From a bacterium BMS3Abin06 (GTDB taxonomy: Bacteria > Nitrospirota > Thermodesulfovibrionia > UBA6902), in the NCBI GenBank assembly GCA_002897895.1, contig BDSY01000011.1, positions 1 through 34,365 on the forward strand: a stretch of 34,365 nt of DNA. Direction: 5' to 3'. This document shows, in pieces, positions 23,192 through 31,839 of this stretch. The translations under genes were made by a program, and so were the position numbers. Under the pieces are notes generated by a model. That model made no database searches. It was not told the DNA's origin and worked only from the letters and a program-made list of their open reading frames with translations. Numbering within the stretch: the first letter of the stretch is position 1; each line of letters begins with the position of its first letter.

Positions 23192-23500
23192 ATGCAGGAC
23201 ATTACTCAATTATTCAAGGCATTGTCGGATGAAACAAGACTTCGTATCCTTTCATTAATGAAAGAAGGTGAAATATGCGTCTGTGATATAGCCGATACTT
23301 TAAATATGACCCAACCGAATATTTCTTTCCACCTGGGCATGTTAAAGGAAGCCGGTCTTATAAAGGACAGGAAAAACGGAAGGTGGGTGCATTATTCCCT
23401 TAACGGATCGGATATGTTTACAAGATTTTTGCTGTTCGGGATATTTGAAAAGATTAAAGATATACCATCTGAAAAAATTAAAAGGAGCAGGAAATGCTGA
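23192..23500 (+). CDS. arsR: Arsenic-responsive repressor ArsR
   Basis: A 102-residue ArsR. The winged helix runs [17 protein letters not shown], then [30 protein letters not shown], then GRWVHYSL. The ICVCD motif at about residues 30-34 supplies two of the As(III)-binding cysteines of the classic ELCVCDL type, so this is an arsenite sensor, unlike its divergently transcribed neighbour with an alpha-5 site. The C-terminus is basic and ends in Cys. It has a GAGGCGGG ribosome binding site and overlaps acr3 by seven bases. It represses its own operon through the palindrome over its promoter. Confidence 0.93.
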   Translation: MQDITQLFKALSDETRLRILSLMKEGEICVCDIADTLNMTQPNISFHLGMLKEAGLIKDRKNGRWVHYSLNGSDMFTRFLLFGIFEKIKDIPSEKIKRSRKC

Positions 23501-24600
23501 GAAAAAGACAAAATTTTACTTCCGGAGATAACATAAAAAAAGAACTATCCTTTTTAAATCGCTACCTGACCCTCTGGATTTTTCTTGCCATGGCCGCCGG
23601 AGTGGGAGCAGGCTATCTGTTACCCGGCGTGGAATTGTTTATCAACTCCTTCCAGGCCGGCACTACCAACATACCCATTGCAATCGGTCTTATCCTGATG
23701 ATGTACCCGCCCCTTGCCAAAGTGCGGTATGAGGAACTCGGAGAGGTATTTAATGACAAAAAAATCCTTGGATTATCCCTGGTTCAAAACTGGGTAATCG
23801 GCCCTCTGCTGATGTTTTTCCTGGCTATTGTCTTTCTCCATAATTACCCGGAATATATGGTCGGGCTTATTATGATCGGTCTGGCACGCTGTATCGCCAT
23901 GGTAATTGTATGGAGCGATCTGGCATGCGGCGATACGGAATATACGGCAGGGCTCGTTGCCTTTAATTCAGTCTTTCAGGTTCTTTTTTACTCTGTCTAT
24001 GCATATGTTTTTATAACAGTCCTGCCGGTATGGTTCGGTTTCAAAGGCACGATAGTGGAAGTGACAATGGGACAGATTGCAAAGAGTGTCTTTATTTACC
24101 TGGGTATCCCTTTTATTGCCGGAATAATTACGCGATTCACCCTGATTAAAATAAAAGACCGCAAATGGTATGAGCAGGTATTTATCCCGCGGATCAGCCC
24201 GATTACCTTAATTGCGCTTCTTTTCACCATTGTCGTCATGTTTTCGCTGAAGGGGAATTATATTGTCCGGCTTCCCTTTGATGTAATTCTGATTTCCGTC
24301 CCCCTGCTGATCTATTTTGTTGCAATGTTCATTATTTCATTTTACATGGCAAAAAAGCTGGGAACCGACTATCAAAAGTCGGCATCTCTTTCATTCACTG
24401 CAGCGAGTAATAATTTCGAACTCGCAATTGCCGTTGCCGTGGCAGTCTTCGGGATAGATTCCGGCGCTGCTTTTGCCGCTGTTATAGGCCCTCTGGTGGA
24501 AGTTCCTGTTTTAATAGGACTGGTAAATGTATCCCTGTTTTTTCAGAAGAAATATTATGCTTCAGAACCCTGCAGGGTTAAGGGAACAGATATGTTATAA
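23494..24600 (+). CDS. acr3: Arsenite efflux permease Acr3
   Basis: A 368-residue membrane protein with about ten helices, of the Acr3 (BART) superfamily, not the ArsB type. Family marks: [21 protein letters not shown] at the first helix, the IALGL-type [22 protein letters not shown] region, the essential Cys in [19 protein letters not shown] and the Glu in [21 protein letters not shown], here in two parts. It expels As(III) using the proton motive force and may pair with the ArsA ATPase. The start lies within the last codons of arsR. It precedes arsD by 55 bases with a good AAGGAGA site before that gene. Confidence 0.95.
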   Translation: MLRKRQNFTSGDNIKKELSFLNRYLTLWIFLAMAAGVGAGYLLPGVELFINSFQAGTTNIPIAIGLILMMYPPLAKVRYEELGEVFNDKKILGLSLVQNWVIGPLLMFFLAIVFLHNYPEYMVGLIMIGLARCIAMVIVWSDLACGDTEYTAGLVAFNSVFQVLFYSVYAYVFITVLPVWFGFKGTIVEVTMGQIAKSVFIYLGIPFIAGIITRFTLIKIKDRKWYEQVFIPRISPITLIALLFTIVVMFSLKGNYIVRLPFDVILISVPLLIYFVAMFIISFYMAKKLGTDYQKSASLSFTAASNNFELAIAVAVAVFGIDSGAAFAAVIGPLVEVPVLIGLVNVSLFFQKKYYASEPCRVKGTDML

Positions 24601-24655
24601 CGAAAACATGAACGCAAGCCTGCAAATAAAACCGTCATGAAAGGAGATCAGGAAT

Positions 24656-24994
24656 ATGAAAGTAGAAATTTATGATCCTGCAATGTGCTGTTCATCAGGG
24701 ATGTGCGGGCCTGATATAGACCCTCTGCTTATAAAAATGAACGATGCGGTTTTGTCGCTGAAAAAACAGGGGGTGGAAGTCGAACGATTTAATCTCGCCC
24801 AGCAGCCAAAGGACTTTATGGCAAATAAAAGAGTAGCGGATTTGCTTCAGAAAAACGGGAAGAAGGCCCTGCCCCTTACTCTCATAAACGGAGAAGTCTT
24901 CATAACAGGTGAATATCCATTATATGAGGACTTGTGCAGGAAACTTGGTATCAAGCCCCTGGAAAAGGGCAAACCCATGACCTTAATGACATGA
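24656..24994 (+). CDS. arsD: Arsenic metallochaperone ArsD
   Basis: A 112-residue ArsD. It begins with MKVEIYDPAMCCSSGMCG, whose Cys11, Cys12 and Cys17 are the conserved triad that binds As(III) and passes it to ArsA. The thioredoxin-like fold continues with VERFNLAQQPKDF and LPLTLINGEVFITGEYPLYEDL. The second pairs of cysteines at the C-terminus of the E. coli plasmid protein are absent, as in many chromosomal forms. A GGAGA ribosome binding site precedes the ATG. The stop overlaps the arsA start as ATGA, matching the physical partnership of the two proteins. Confidence 0.94.
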   Translation: MKVEIYDPAMCCSSGMCGPDIDPLLIKMNDAVLSLKKQGVEVERFNLAQQPKDFMANKRVADLLQKNGKKALPLTLINGEVFITGEYPLYEDLCRKLGIKPLEKGKPMTLMT

Positions 24995-26886
24995 GTCGAT
25001 ATATATTTTTCTCGGGAAAGGGCGGGGTAGGCAAGACCACTATGGCATGTGCCACAGCCGTTCACCATGCCCTTTCAGGTAAAAAAACACTGATCGTTAC
25101 CACCGACCCTGCGTCAAACCTCGCTGATGTCTTCGAGCAGGAGATAGGGCATAAGATCACGTCGATCAAAGGCGTAGGGGCAATTTATCCTGAAGGGCAC
25201 AGGCATGAATTGCCCTTACATGCCATGGAAATCGACCCGGACGAGGCAACCCGTGAATACAAGGAAAACATCATCGGTCCTTTCAGGGAAATCATGCCCG
25301 AAGATGTAATTGCATCCATCGAGGAAAACCTGAGCGGCGCCTGCACAACTGAAATGGCGTCCTTTGACCGTTTCATAGACTTCATGGGTACGGATGAATA
25401 TGATATCGTTGTGTTTGATACAGCCCCTACAGGCCATACAATCAGATTGCTTGAACTCCCTGTTGACTGGTCAAAACATATTGAAGAGTCGGCAGGGGGC
25501 AGCGGCCGGACCTGCCTCGGCCCGGTACAGTCCATCCAGGGCTCAAAGGAAAAATACGACAGGGCGATTTCTATCCTGAGAGATCCTTCAGAGACGAACT
25601 TCATCTTTGTCATGAGACCGGAAGAGCTTTCTCTTTACGAGACTGTCCGCGCATCAAACGAGTTAGGAACAATTGGAATCAGGACAGGTGAAATAATCAT
25701 TAACGGGATATATCCTGAGGAAGCCTGTGAAGTGGAATTCTTCAAAAAGAAGTTTCTTGCCCAGCAGGATGTTATCAAAAAAGCTGAAAAACTCATTGAG
25801 AGGCCAAAGCGGTATATGTTCCTCAGGGACAATGAAGTCAAGGGGATTGAAGCGTTAAGAGATGTGGCAGAGGAATTGTTTAAAAAGGCTGTCAGCAGTC
25901 AGCGCTCAGCGATCAGCAAAAAAATACCAGAAGACATAAGCCGGAATACTCAACCGCTGAATTCCCCCTTTACCAGAAAAGGATTTTTTAAAAAAACTTT
26001 TTCTGAAAAAAATAATAGCTTGTTCCTGCCCGAAAATGGTACAAAGGCCATCTTCTTCACAGGCAAGGGAGGGGTAGGAAAAACTACGGTATCCTGCATC
26101 ACTGCCTTGCGTATGGCTGAAAAAGGGTTCAAAACGCTCCTTGTCACCACCGACCCTGCCGCCCATATCGGCGAGGTCCTCGGCAAAAAAGTCGGCACAG
26201 AACCGTCAGCGATTACGGACAACCTTTATGCGGTCATGATAGAGAGTAAAACAGCATTCAGGGAATATAAAGAAAAGGTATTAAACGACGCCGCAGGGAA
26301 ATACTCCGAAGAGATGCTCGCTGCAATGGAGGAGGAGCTCAACTCACCGTGCATTGAGGAGATGGCCGCCTTTGAGAAGTTTGCACAGTTTATCGAGAGC
26401 AGGGATTATGACCTCCTTGTATTTGATACTGCACCGACAGGTCATACACTGAGGCTGCTTGACCTGCCCTTTGATTATGCCCGCCAGATGGAGATTATGG
26501 CCGATGCATCTTCAGGAAGCTCGATAACGGGAAAGATCACAAAAGAGAGATTCAGTAATATTATAAATATGCTGAGAGACAGTACAAAGACCGTTTTTAC
26601 CCTCGTGCTCTATCCCGAATCAACGCCCATTGAAGAGTCATACCGCGCCATGATTGACCTGAAAAATGCAGGGGTGGAAACACAGTTTGTTATTGCGAAC
26701 ATGGTATTACCGGAAGACGTCTGCACAAATAATTTCTTCAGAAACAGAAGGAGCATGCAGATGAAATACCTGAGCGAAATCAGTGATAAATTTAAGCTGC
26801 CCGTTGCAGTCTATCCGCTGATGGAAGAGGAGATAACGGGGGTTGAACACTTAAGAGCCGTATCTATGAGGGTTGAACCCCAATAG
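24991..26886 (+). CDS. arsA: Arsenite-stimulated ATPase ArsA, duplicated form
   Basis: A 631-residue two-domain ATPase that couples to the arsenite permease. A1 (residues about 1-300) has FFSGKGGVGKTTMAC and DTAPTGHTIRLLELP; A2 (about 345-630) has FFTGKGGVGKTTVSC and DTAPTGHTLRLLDLP. The three metalloid cysteines are kept: GACTTEMASF and GRTCLGP in A1, SPCIEEMAAF in A2. The start is the ATG overlapping the arsD stop; an upstream in-frame extension inside arsD is rejected. The linker between A1 and A2 (about residues 300-345) is Ser/Lys-rich and its first part, VSSQRSAIS, is encoded by 7-base repeats (25891-25918), followed by a NSPFTRKG segment recalling the mqnA insertion. Confidence 0.95.
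   Translation: MSRYIFFSGKGGVGKTTMACATAVHHALSGKKTLIVTTDPASNLADVFEQEIGHKITSIKGVGAIYPEGHRHELPLHAMEIDPDEATREYKENIIGPFREIMPEDVIASIEENLSGACTTEMASFDRFIDFMGTDEYDIVVFDTAPTGHTIRLLELPVDWSKHIEESAGGSGRTCLGPVQSIQGSKEKYDRAISILRDPSETNFIFVMRPEELSLYETVRASNELGTIGIRTGEIIINGIYPEEACEVEFFKKKFLAQQDVIKKAEKLIERPKRYMFLRDNEVKGIEALRDVAEELFKKAVSSQRSAISKKIPEDISRNTQPLNSPFTRKGFFKKTFSEKNNSLFLPENGTKAIFFTGKGGVGKTTVSCITALRMAEKGFKTLLVTTDPAAHIGEVLGKKVGTEPSAITDNLYAVMIESKTAFREYKEKVLNDAAGKYSEEMLAAMEEELNSPCIEEMAAFEKFAQFIESRDYDLLVFDTAPTGHTLRLLDLPFDYARQMEIMADASSGSSITGKITKERFSNIINMLRDSTKTVFTLVLYPESTPIEESYRAMIDLKNAGVETQFVIANMVLPEDVCTNNFFRNRRSMQMKYLSEISDKFKLPVAVYPLMEEEITGVEHLRAVSMRVEPQ
25891..25918. repeat. Four tandem heptamers inside the arsA linker
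   Basis: GTCAGCA, GTCAGCG, CTCAGCG and ATCAGCA in tandem. Same NTCAGC(A/G) family as the repeats inside mqnA (2534-2561, other strand). They code for VSSQRSAIS in the linker between the two ATPase halves. Downstream at about 25968-25983 the sequence AATTCCCCCTTTACC... is a decayed relative of the C-run palindrome found next to the mqnA repeats. Confidence 0.85.
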
Positions 26887-26907
26887 ATACAGTGCGTGGA
26901 GAACAAA

Positions 26908-27285
26908 ATGAAAAAAATCCTCTTTGTCTGTATCGAGAATTCCTGCAGGAGCCAGATAGCCGAAGCTTTTGCCAAAATTCACGGAAGTGATGTTATTGAA
27001 CCATACAGCAGCGGTTCCAGACCGTCAGGCATTGTTAATCCAAAAGCAATCGAATCAATGAAAGAAGTCGGTTACGATATGTCTACTCACAGGTCAAAAT
27101 CACTGACAGACATACCGGATATTGAGTATGACTATGTGATAACAATGGGTTGCGGTGACGCGTGTCCTTTTGTAAAAGCCAAACAACGGGAAGACTGGGG
27201 CATCCCCGACCCAAAGGATATGGATATGGAAGAATTCCGTAAAGTCAGAGAGACAATCGAAGAGAAAGTTAAGAAGCTTATTTAA
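26908..27285 (+). CDS. arsC: Arsenate reductase ArsC, low-molecular-weight phosphatase type
   Basis: A 125-residue arsenate reductase of the thioredoxin-linked (tyrosine-phosphatase-like) family. The P-loop reads CIENSCRSQ near the N-terminus (nucleophile Cys, Arg), the following helix is IAEAFAKIHG, and the other redox cysteines are in TMGCGDACPF; the general acid Asp lies in DWGIPDPKD. It reduces As(V) to As(III), which Acr3 then expels. The ATG at 26908 is chosen because GGAG lies six bases before it; a GTG four codons upstream is also open. It is the last gene of the ars operon and converges on tatA, 36 bases away. Confidence 0.93.
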   Translation: MKKILFVCIENSCRSQIAEAFAKIHGSDVIEPYSSGSRPSGIVNPKAIESMKEVGYDMSTHRSKSLTDIPDIEYDYVITMGCGDACPFVKAKQREDWGIPDPKDMDMEEFRKVRETIEEKVKKLI

Positions 27286-27321
27286 ATAAAAAAAATTATT
27301 GATGGGATGTGACGATACCGG

Positions 27322-27498
27322 TTAAGCCCTCTTGTCATCTCCTCGGTCATCAATCCCGGGCAGCCCTGAGGTTGATTTCCTGAAATTTGTTATAGCCTCT
27401 CCAATGCCCCTGCCTATTTCAGGCAGCCTCGATGCGCCGAACAAAACAACAACAATCACCAGGATAATAATAAGCTCTGTTACGCCGAGTCCGAACAT
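27322..27498 (-). CDS. tatA: Twin-arginine translocase subunit TatA/TatE
   Basis: A 58-residue protein below common ORF cut-offs. It reads [20 protein letters not shown], then [20 protein letters not shown] and a charged tail ending DDRGDDKRA. This is the complete TatA plan: a short N-terminal transmembrane helix with polar Glu, the FG hinge (LFGASRLPE), the amphipathic helix and a loose polar tail. A GAGGAGGG ribosome binding site lies before the ATG. The gene overlaps the end of the TorD-type chaperone gene by 19 bases, and both the molybdoenzyme and the ferredoxin upstream carry Tat signals, so this TatA is probably made for exporting that complex. Confidence 0.92.
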   Translation of the reverse strand: MFGLGVTELIIILVIVVVLFGASRLPEIGRGIGEAITNFRKSTSGLPGIDDRGDDKRA

Positions 27499-28193
27499 GT
27501 TTCCCTCCTCTCTGACTCCACTAAATATTTATCTATCTCCTCACTCTCGAATTTTATAAACTGCCCTGTCAATTTCGCCATTTCCCTGTAAAAGGATAAC
27601 TCTGCTTCAGAGATAATTTTGTCACAGAAAACAGGAATCCATTTCACAAGGTGTTCTTCAATAAATTTCTTCTCCATCTTTATACAATAAATCGCCCCTT
27701 CGCTGTCTTTCTCTTCCCATGCCCGCGCCTCCCGCCCGGTAACTTCATGCATGAATTCCAGTTCCACACTGATGTGGTCGGGCAACCCGGAATACTCCGG
27801 TTTATACTCAAGCCCTGCTGTTTCAATAAATTTTTTAATCTCAACAGTTGACTTGCCCCAGAGATTGCCCCAGTCACCGTCATCCCTTTTATGATGAACC
27901 GATTCATGGGGTGAGATGTGTTTGTCCGGACCCAGGAATAATCTCGCATATTCCACAGCAAGGTCTTCCAGTAACTCTTTATCGGGCTTATGCAGAAAAT
28001 CATCTCCGAATACGACTCCCATATCAGATAAAGTGGAAAACATATTTGTTTCCCTGATCTGTTTGAGCAGATTTTCTGTAACCTCTGTTCCGTAAATAAT
28101 TGAAAGCAAGTTGTAGATATTGCTTCTGGACTCCGCGGTTTCCATATTTTTTACTGATGTTACGGACATGTTTCCGTCATTTGGTCTTTTCAT
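27480..28193 (-). CDS. TorD/DmsD-family molybdoenzyme chaperone
   Basis: A 237-residue, mostly helical cytoplasmic protein. Family marks: [13 protein letters not shown] near the N-terminus, the [20 protein letters not shown] block (residues about 80-99) and [19 protein letters not shown] (about 133-151), which matches the conserved region of TorD-like redox enzyme maturation proteins. Such proteins bind the Tat signal and fold state of a molybdoenzyme until its cofactor is in place. It lies downstream of the catalytic subunit gene with a structured 138-base gap and overlaps tatA. A GAAGGATA ribosome binding site precedes the ATG at 28193. Confidence 0.9.
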   Translation of the reverse strand: MKRPNDGNMSVTSVKNMETAESRSNIYNLLSIIYGTEVTENLLKQIRETNMFSTLSDMGVVFGDDFLHKPDKELLEDLAVEYARLFLGPDKHISPHESVHHKRDDGDWGNLWGKSTVEIKKFIETAGLEYKPEYSGLPDHISVELEFMHEVTGREARAWEEKDSEGAIYCIKMEKKFIEEHLVKWIPVFCDKIISEAELSFYREMAKLTGQFIKFESEEIDKYLVESERRETCSDSA

Positions 28194-28238
28194 TTTTTTG
28201 ATATCCTTCTAAATAATTATCCGCCGTTCTAATAATAG

Positions 28239-28335
28239 GGAGGGAGGCGACGGGGGTCTCGAACCAGGCCACCTCCCTCCATAGGGGTAGATCAACACAG
28301 CTATGATACAGCTTTTACCGCCCTGTTTTATCTAC
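28239..28335 (-). other. Two-hairpin structured spacer, partly tRNA-like
   Basis: The transcript between the catalytic subunit gene and the chaperone gene can fold into two hairpins. The first pairs 28330-28335 with 28287-28292 (GTAGAT/ATCTAC), includes the stop codon and has an inner AGCT-ATGATAC-AGCT hairpin. The second has a perfect nine-base-pair stem (GGAGGGAGG/CCTCCCTCC, 28239-28247 with 28272-28280) around a 24-base loop containing GGTTCGAGACC, which looks like a tRNA T-loop. There is no T-run, so it is not a plain terminator, and no anticodon arm, so it is not a tRNA. Confidence 0.55.
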
Positions 28336-30851
28336 ACCTTCGAAACAGTTACCACCGTATCCATCCAGCGCTGCTGCCCGTTTATCGGGTCATTCCAGTT
28401 CGGGATTATCGTGTTTGGATGTACACCATGTTCTTCCCAGAATATATTCTTGAGGTCCGGGTCGTTATCACGTCCAAAGGGTGACTTCTTGCCTGATCCA
28501 TATCTTCCACTTTCCTCACGTCCTACATGGTAAGAAATGGCTATAAGCCCGGGCACTATCTTTTCTGTAACACGCGCCTTGGTTACTATCTCGCCAACAC
28601 TCGATTTAACCCTGATTTTGTCTCCATCCCTGATTCCCCTCTCTGCTGCGGTTACAGGGTTGATCCATCCGGGATTGTCATGGTAGATCTCAGCGAGCCA
28701 TTTTCTGTGGGTACTCCTTGAGTGGATATGAACAGCAACCTTATATGTGGTAAGATGCAGTTCATCTGATCTCATCTTCTCATGTTCCGGTATCGGTATC
28801 CAGGTTGGAAGAGGTGCAAATCCTTTCTTCTTCAAAAGGCCTGAGTAAAGCTCCAGGTATCCGGTCTTGTTGACCTTGTCGGGGGGGAAACCCTTATAGA
28901 CCTTGTCTCCTATTTTCTGGCCTATATAGCCCTTGTATGCCTTTTTGCTCGCAGTATAACCCTCCCCGGGATCCTTGACATGGGCCTTATGCGGGTTCCA
29001 GTATACGCCGGTAGATTCATCAAGGATTGCGTCCTTCAGCTTGTCGGCCTTGATTTCCTTTTTGTGCGCGTAATATTTAGGCCTGGCCTTCGGATCATGC
29101 CAGACTCCGTGTTTTTTCATGTAGTCGAACCCTGGGAAACCTTTTACTTTCTTCGCTGTCATTTCATGTGACTTTTTCACAAATTCCTCTTTTGTGCTGC
29201 CGACTCCTAACGGCATTCCCATTTTTTCCGCCAGCTCTATGACTACATCTCCAAGGTCCCTTGCCTCTCCAAGCGGTTTAATCAGGGCCTGGCGGATATA
29301 ATGCTCTCCGATCTGGTTTGGATCAACCATATCTTCCCAGTCCCATCTTTCCAGATAAGTCGCATCCGGCAGTATCATGTCCGCTAATTTACTGGATTCG
29401 TCATAGACAATATTGGAAGTCACGGTAAACGGGATCATCCTCTCGTCTTTCAGGACTTCTCTGTTACCCTGGTTGTCACCGTTAACATAGACAGGATTGA
29501 AGCAGTACCACATGTATATCTCAGGCCTGCCTGCCTTGCCGTCTTTGATCATCGGCAATACCTGCTGGCATACTCCATGATTCGGGTATGCTACTGTTCC
29601 GTGAAAGCCGTGGGCCAGCTTCAGCTTCTTTGCCTTGGGTTTGTTCTTTGGTCCCTTCGGGTATTTCCATTTGGGCCCTACTCCCCTGCATCTTCCGCCA
29701 GGGTTATCAATATTGCCTGTTATGGCGGCGAGCATCTGGCATGCCCTCTCCGCCTCATTGCCGTTGTAGTGGGCTACCGCTCCCCTGTAACTGATTACTA
29801 CAGCAGGCTTTTTGTTTGCGAATTCCTTTGCTATTGATTCAATCTTTGAGGCGCTTACTCCGCTTATCTTTTCCGCCCACTGCGGCGTGTATTTCCTGAG
29901 GTGAGACTTAAGAGCAGCTATCTTCTGATTGGTGGAAGCATTGACATTCTCTGTAGCCCTTATGAACTTGAAGAACGACTTGTCATAAAGTCCATTCTGC
30001 ATTACCACGTTGCACATCGCAAGGATAACCGCACCGTCCGTGCCGGGCGTGATCGGTATCCATTCATCTGACTTTGCAGCAGTGTTTGAGTACCTTACAT
30101 CAAATGTTACAGTCCTTACTCCCCTGTCCACCTTTGCCCTTATGAGCCTCTGTGATGTCGGAATATGGTTGGTATGCGCCTCCTGAATGTTACTGCCGAA
30201 ATTAAGGACAAACATGGTTTTGTCAAAGTCCCAGTTGTCATAGTGCTTGCCCCACGTCAGTTCATGGGCAACCCACTTGCCGCCCTCGCAGATTGATGTA
30301 TGTCCTGCTATGGTTTTTGTTCCGTAAGTTGCAAGAAAGGCACTCTTTATCAGTTTACTTGAGCTGGCTTTCATCCTCCCGTAATGGAACATGAATTTCT
30401 CGGGATGTCCATCATCGCGGAGTTTCTTAAGCCGGACTGTCAACTCTGCAATCGCATTGTCCCAGGAGATTCTCTTCCATTTTCCTTCTCCCCTTTTGCC
30501 TACACGAATCATGGGATAAAGTATCCTGTCAGGAAAGTAAACATCATTGGGGCCTGACTGCCCTTTTGAGCACATCTTGCCGAGGGTCCTGATTGATTCA
30601 GGGTTGGATTCCATTTTGACTAACCTTCCATTCTCAACAAAGCCCATAGCAGCGCATCTGGTAACACACGACCAGCAGGCAGTTGGGATGGCTTTTCTCT
30701 CAACTCCGGTTTTGGGCGAGAAATCCTTGCCGCCATATTCCAGCTTGACGGTGCCGGCCAGGGCCTGAGACTTCAGGCTTTCTCCTGCTGCAAGGAGCGC
30801 CCCACTGGCTAAACCAAACTTCATAAAGTTACGGCGTGTTAAACTTGCCAT
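28332..30851 (-). CDS. Tat-exported molybdopterin oxidoreductase catalytic subunit
   Basis: An 839-residue member of the DMSO reductase superfamily. It begins with the Tat signal TRRNFMKFGLASGALLAAG. The N-terminal [4Fe-4S] cluster has CWSCVTRC at about residues 59-66 and a fourth Cys in GKMCSKGQ. The likely molybdenum ligand is the Cys of GHTSICEGGKW (about residue 188), which places it with the arsenate, polysulfide, thiosulfate and tetrathionate enzymes rather than with Ser-ligand DMSO reductases. Cofactor-binding blocks include TPGTDGAVILAMCN and ITGNIDNPGGRC, with LPDATYLERWDWED later. It is encoded with a four-cluster ferredoxin and multiheme cytochromes upstream and chaperone and tatA downstream. 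The substrate cannot be told from the sequence; a residue pattern specific for ArrA was not convincing. Confidence 0.9.
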   Translation of the reverse strand: MASLTRRNFMKFGLASGALLAAGESLKSQALAGTVKLEYGGKDFSPKTGVERKAIPTACWSCVTRCAAMGFVENGRLVKMESNPESIRTLGKMCSKGQSGPNDVYFPDRILYPMIRVGKRGEGKWKRISWDNAIAELTVRLKKLRDDGHPEKFMFHYGRMKASSSKLIKSAFLATYGTKTIAGHTSICEGGKWVAHELTWGKHYDNWDFDKTMFVLNFGSNIQEAHTNHIPTSQRLIRAKVDRGVRTVTFDVRYSNTAAKSDEWIPITPGTDGAVILAMCNVVMQNGLYDKSFFKFIRATENVNASTNQKIAALKSHLRKYTPQWAEKISGVSASKIESIAKEFANKKPAVVISYRGAVAHYNGNEAERACQMLAAITGNIDNPGGRCRGVGPKWKYPKGPKNKPKAKKLKLAHGFHGTVAYPNHGVCQQVLPMIKDGKAGRPEIYMWYCFNPVYVNGDNQGNREVLKDERMIPFTVTSNIVYDESSKLADMILPDATYLERWDWEDMVDPNQIGEHYIRQALIKPLGEARDLGDVVIELAEKMGMPLGVGSTKEEFVKKSHEMTAKKVKGFPGFDYMKKHGVWHDPKARPKYYAHKKEIKADKLKDAILDESTGVYWNPHKAHVKDPGEGYTASKKAYKGYIGQKIGDKVYKGFPPDKVNKTGYLELYSGLLKKKGFAPLPTWIPIPEHEKMRSDELHLTTYKVAVHIHSRSTHRKWLAEIYHDNPGWINPVTAAERGIRDGDKIRVKSSVGEIVTKARVTEKIVPGLIAISYHVGREESGRYGSGKKSPFGRDNDPDLKNIFWEEHGVHPNTIIPNWNDPINGQQRWMDTVVTVSKV

Positions 30852-30883
30852 TTTATTTCCTCCTTCCTAAAAAACTGTTGTCA

Positions 30884-30904
30884 TTCATAATTCGTAATTC
30901 GTAA
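30884..30904. repeat. Three heptamers between the ferredoxin and catalytic subunit genes
   Basis: TTCATAA, TTCGTAA and TTCGTAA in tandem, in the 63-base gap between the two subunit genes, just after the ferredoxin gene's stop on the transcribed strand. Confidence 0.75.
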
Positions 30905-30914
30905 TTTTTTATCC

Positions 30915-31763
30915 CTATTCAAACCTGGATTTAAACTCTTCCTGTTTTGTCTCCTTCGTAATCTTATAACGGGCCAATACATTGTCAGGGTCAATATAAA
31001 ATACATGGGGCTCTGTTTTTTCGCCCGGCAGGAGGGTTGACTTTTTCCTGTTTTTCAGCAAATTAAATTTTTCAGCAAGTTTTGAGACCTCGCTCTTCGG
31101 GTCGTTTAAATCACCGAATATCCTTGCCCTGCCCTGGCACGTATTCACGCATGAAGGCATAATCCCTTTGTCAACACGGTGCCGGCAGAAAGTGCATTTG
31201 CCGACTCCAAAGTCCTTTTCCCTGTCCGGCCTGGTCAGCTTTGCGAAAGGATCGACACTGCGCACGCCGTAAGGGCAGGCATCAATACATTTGTAACACC
31301 CGATACACAGTGACATGTCCAGCAAGATCATGCCGTCCGGACGTTTGTACGTGGCGCCTGTCCTGTAGCGTATCTTCCCCATTTTCATCCTTTTTCCGCT
31401 TTTTGCCTCAGGACATTTCTCTACGCACGGCGGCACCTGCCATTCCTTTCCTTTTTCCCCGGCGCAGTGGTTGCATAAACGCGGCAGGAAATGCTTTTCA
31501 GGGGCGGGATATTTGCCGTACTCTACATTTTTGACAACGGTGTTATACCTTCCCAAGGCGGCTCCGTATTCCGACTTGTCTGCAACACAGCATCCCCTGC
31601 AGCCGATACATTTGCGAAGGTCAACGACCATTGCCCAGCGTGGGACTTTCTTTTTTGCCGCCTCTGCCTTTACAGGCAAGAGTGTTGTTGCCGCTGCTGC
31701 GACAGCCACTGCGCCGCCTGTCTTGATTATATCCCGACGGGATATTGAATCCTTCTTAGTCAT
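30915..31763 (-). CDS. Periplasmic four-cluster ferredoxin subunit with Tat signal
   Basis: A 282-residue DmsB/PsrB/TtrB-type iron-sulfur protein. It has its own Tat signal (SRRDIIKTGGAVAVAAAATT), so it is folded before export. Sixteen cysteines fall in four groups: CIGCRGCC at about residues 52-59; CNHC with later CVEKC; CIGCYKCIDACPYG; and CTFC with CVNTC. These should hold four [4Fe-4S] clusters linking the catalytic subunit to an electron carrier. In related enzymes the partner is an NrfD/PsrC-type membrane subunit, which is not in the window; the upstream multiheme cytochrome may take that role. It lies upstream of the catalytic subunit gene and has a strong GGAGG before its ATG. Confidence 0.92.
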   Translation of the reverse strand: MTKKDSISRRDIIKTGGAVAVAAAATTLLPVKAEAAKKKVPRWAMVVDLRKCIGCRGCCVADKSEYGAALGRYNTVVKNVEYGKYPAPEKHFLPRLCNHCAGEKGKEWQVPPCVEKCPEAKSGKRMKMGKIRYRTGATYKRPDGMILLDMSLCIGCYKCIDACPYGVRSVDPFAKLTRPDREKDFGVGKCTFCRHRVDKGIMPSCVNTCQGRARIFGDLNDPKSEVSKLAEKFNLLKNRKKSTLLPGEKTEPHVFYIDPDNVLARYKITKETKQEEFKSRFE

Positions 31764-31839
31764 AACTACCTCCTTTACTCAAAGATTTTGTTAAGGTTTT
31801 TTATTAGCCTCATCCATAGGCATCCCCCTTTTTATCATT

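Noticed and set aside
24934..24990. Earlier start for ArsA inside arsD
   Set aside because: The P-loop stands a few residues after the ATG at 24991, which couples to the arsD stop as ATGA; the extension is a shadow of arsD.
28239..28280. A tRNA-Sec gene on the minus strand
   Set aside because: The stem and T-loop-like sequence are suggestive, but there is no D arm, anticodon arm or CCA and the element is far too short.
28332..30851. Firm assignment of the catalytic subunit as ArrA (respiratory arsenate reductase)
   Set aside because: The residues around the Mo-ligand Cys fit the wider branch, but a Lys I expect in ArrA is Thr here, and nearness to ars genes alone is not proof.
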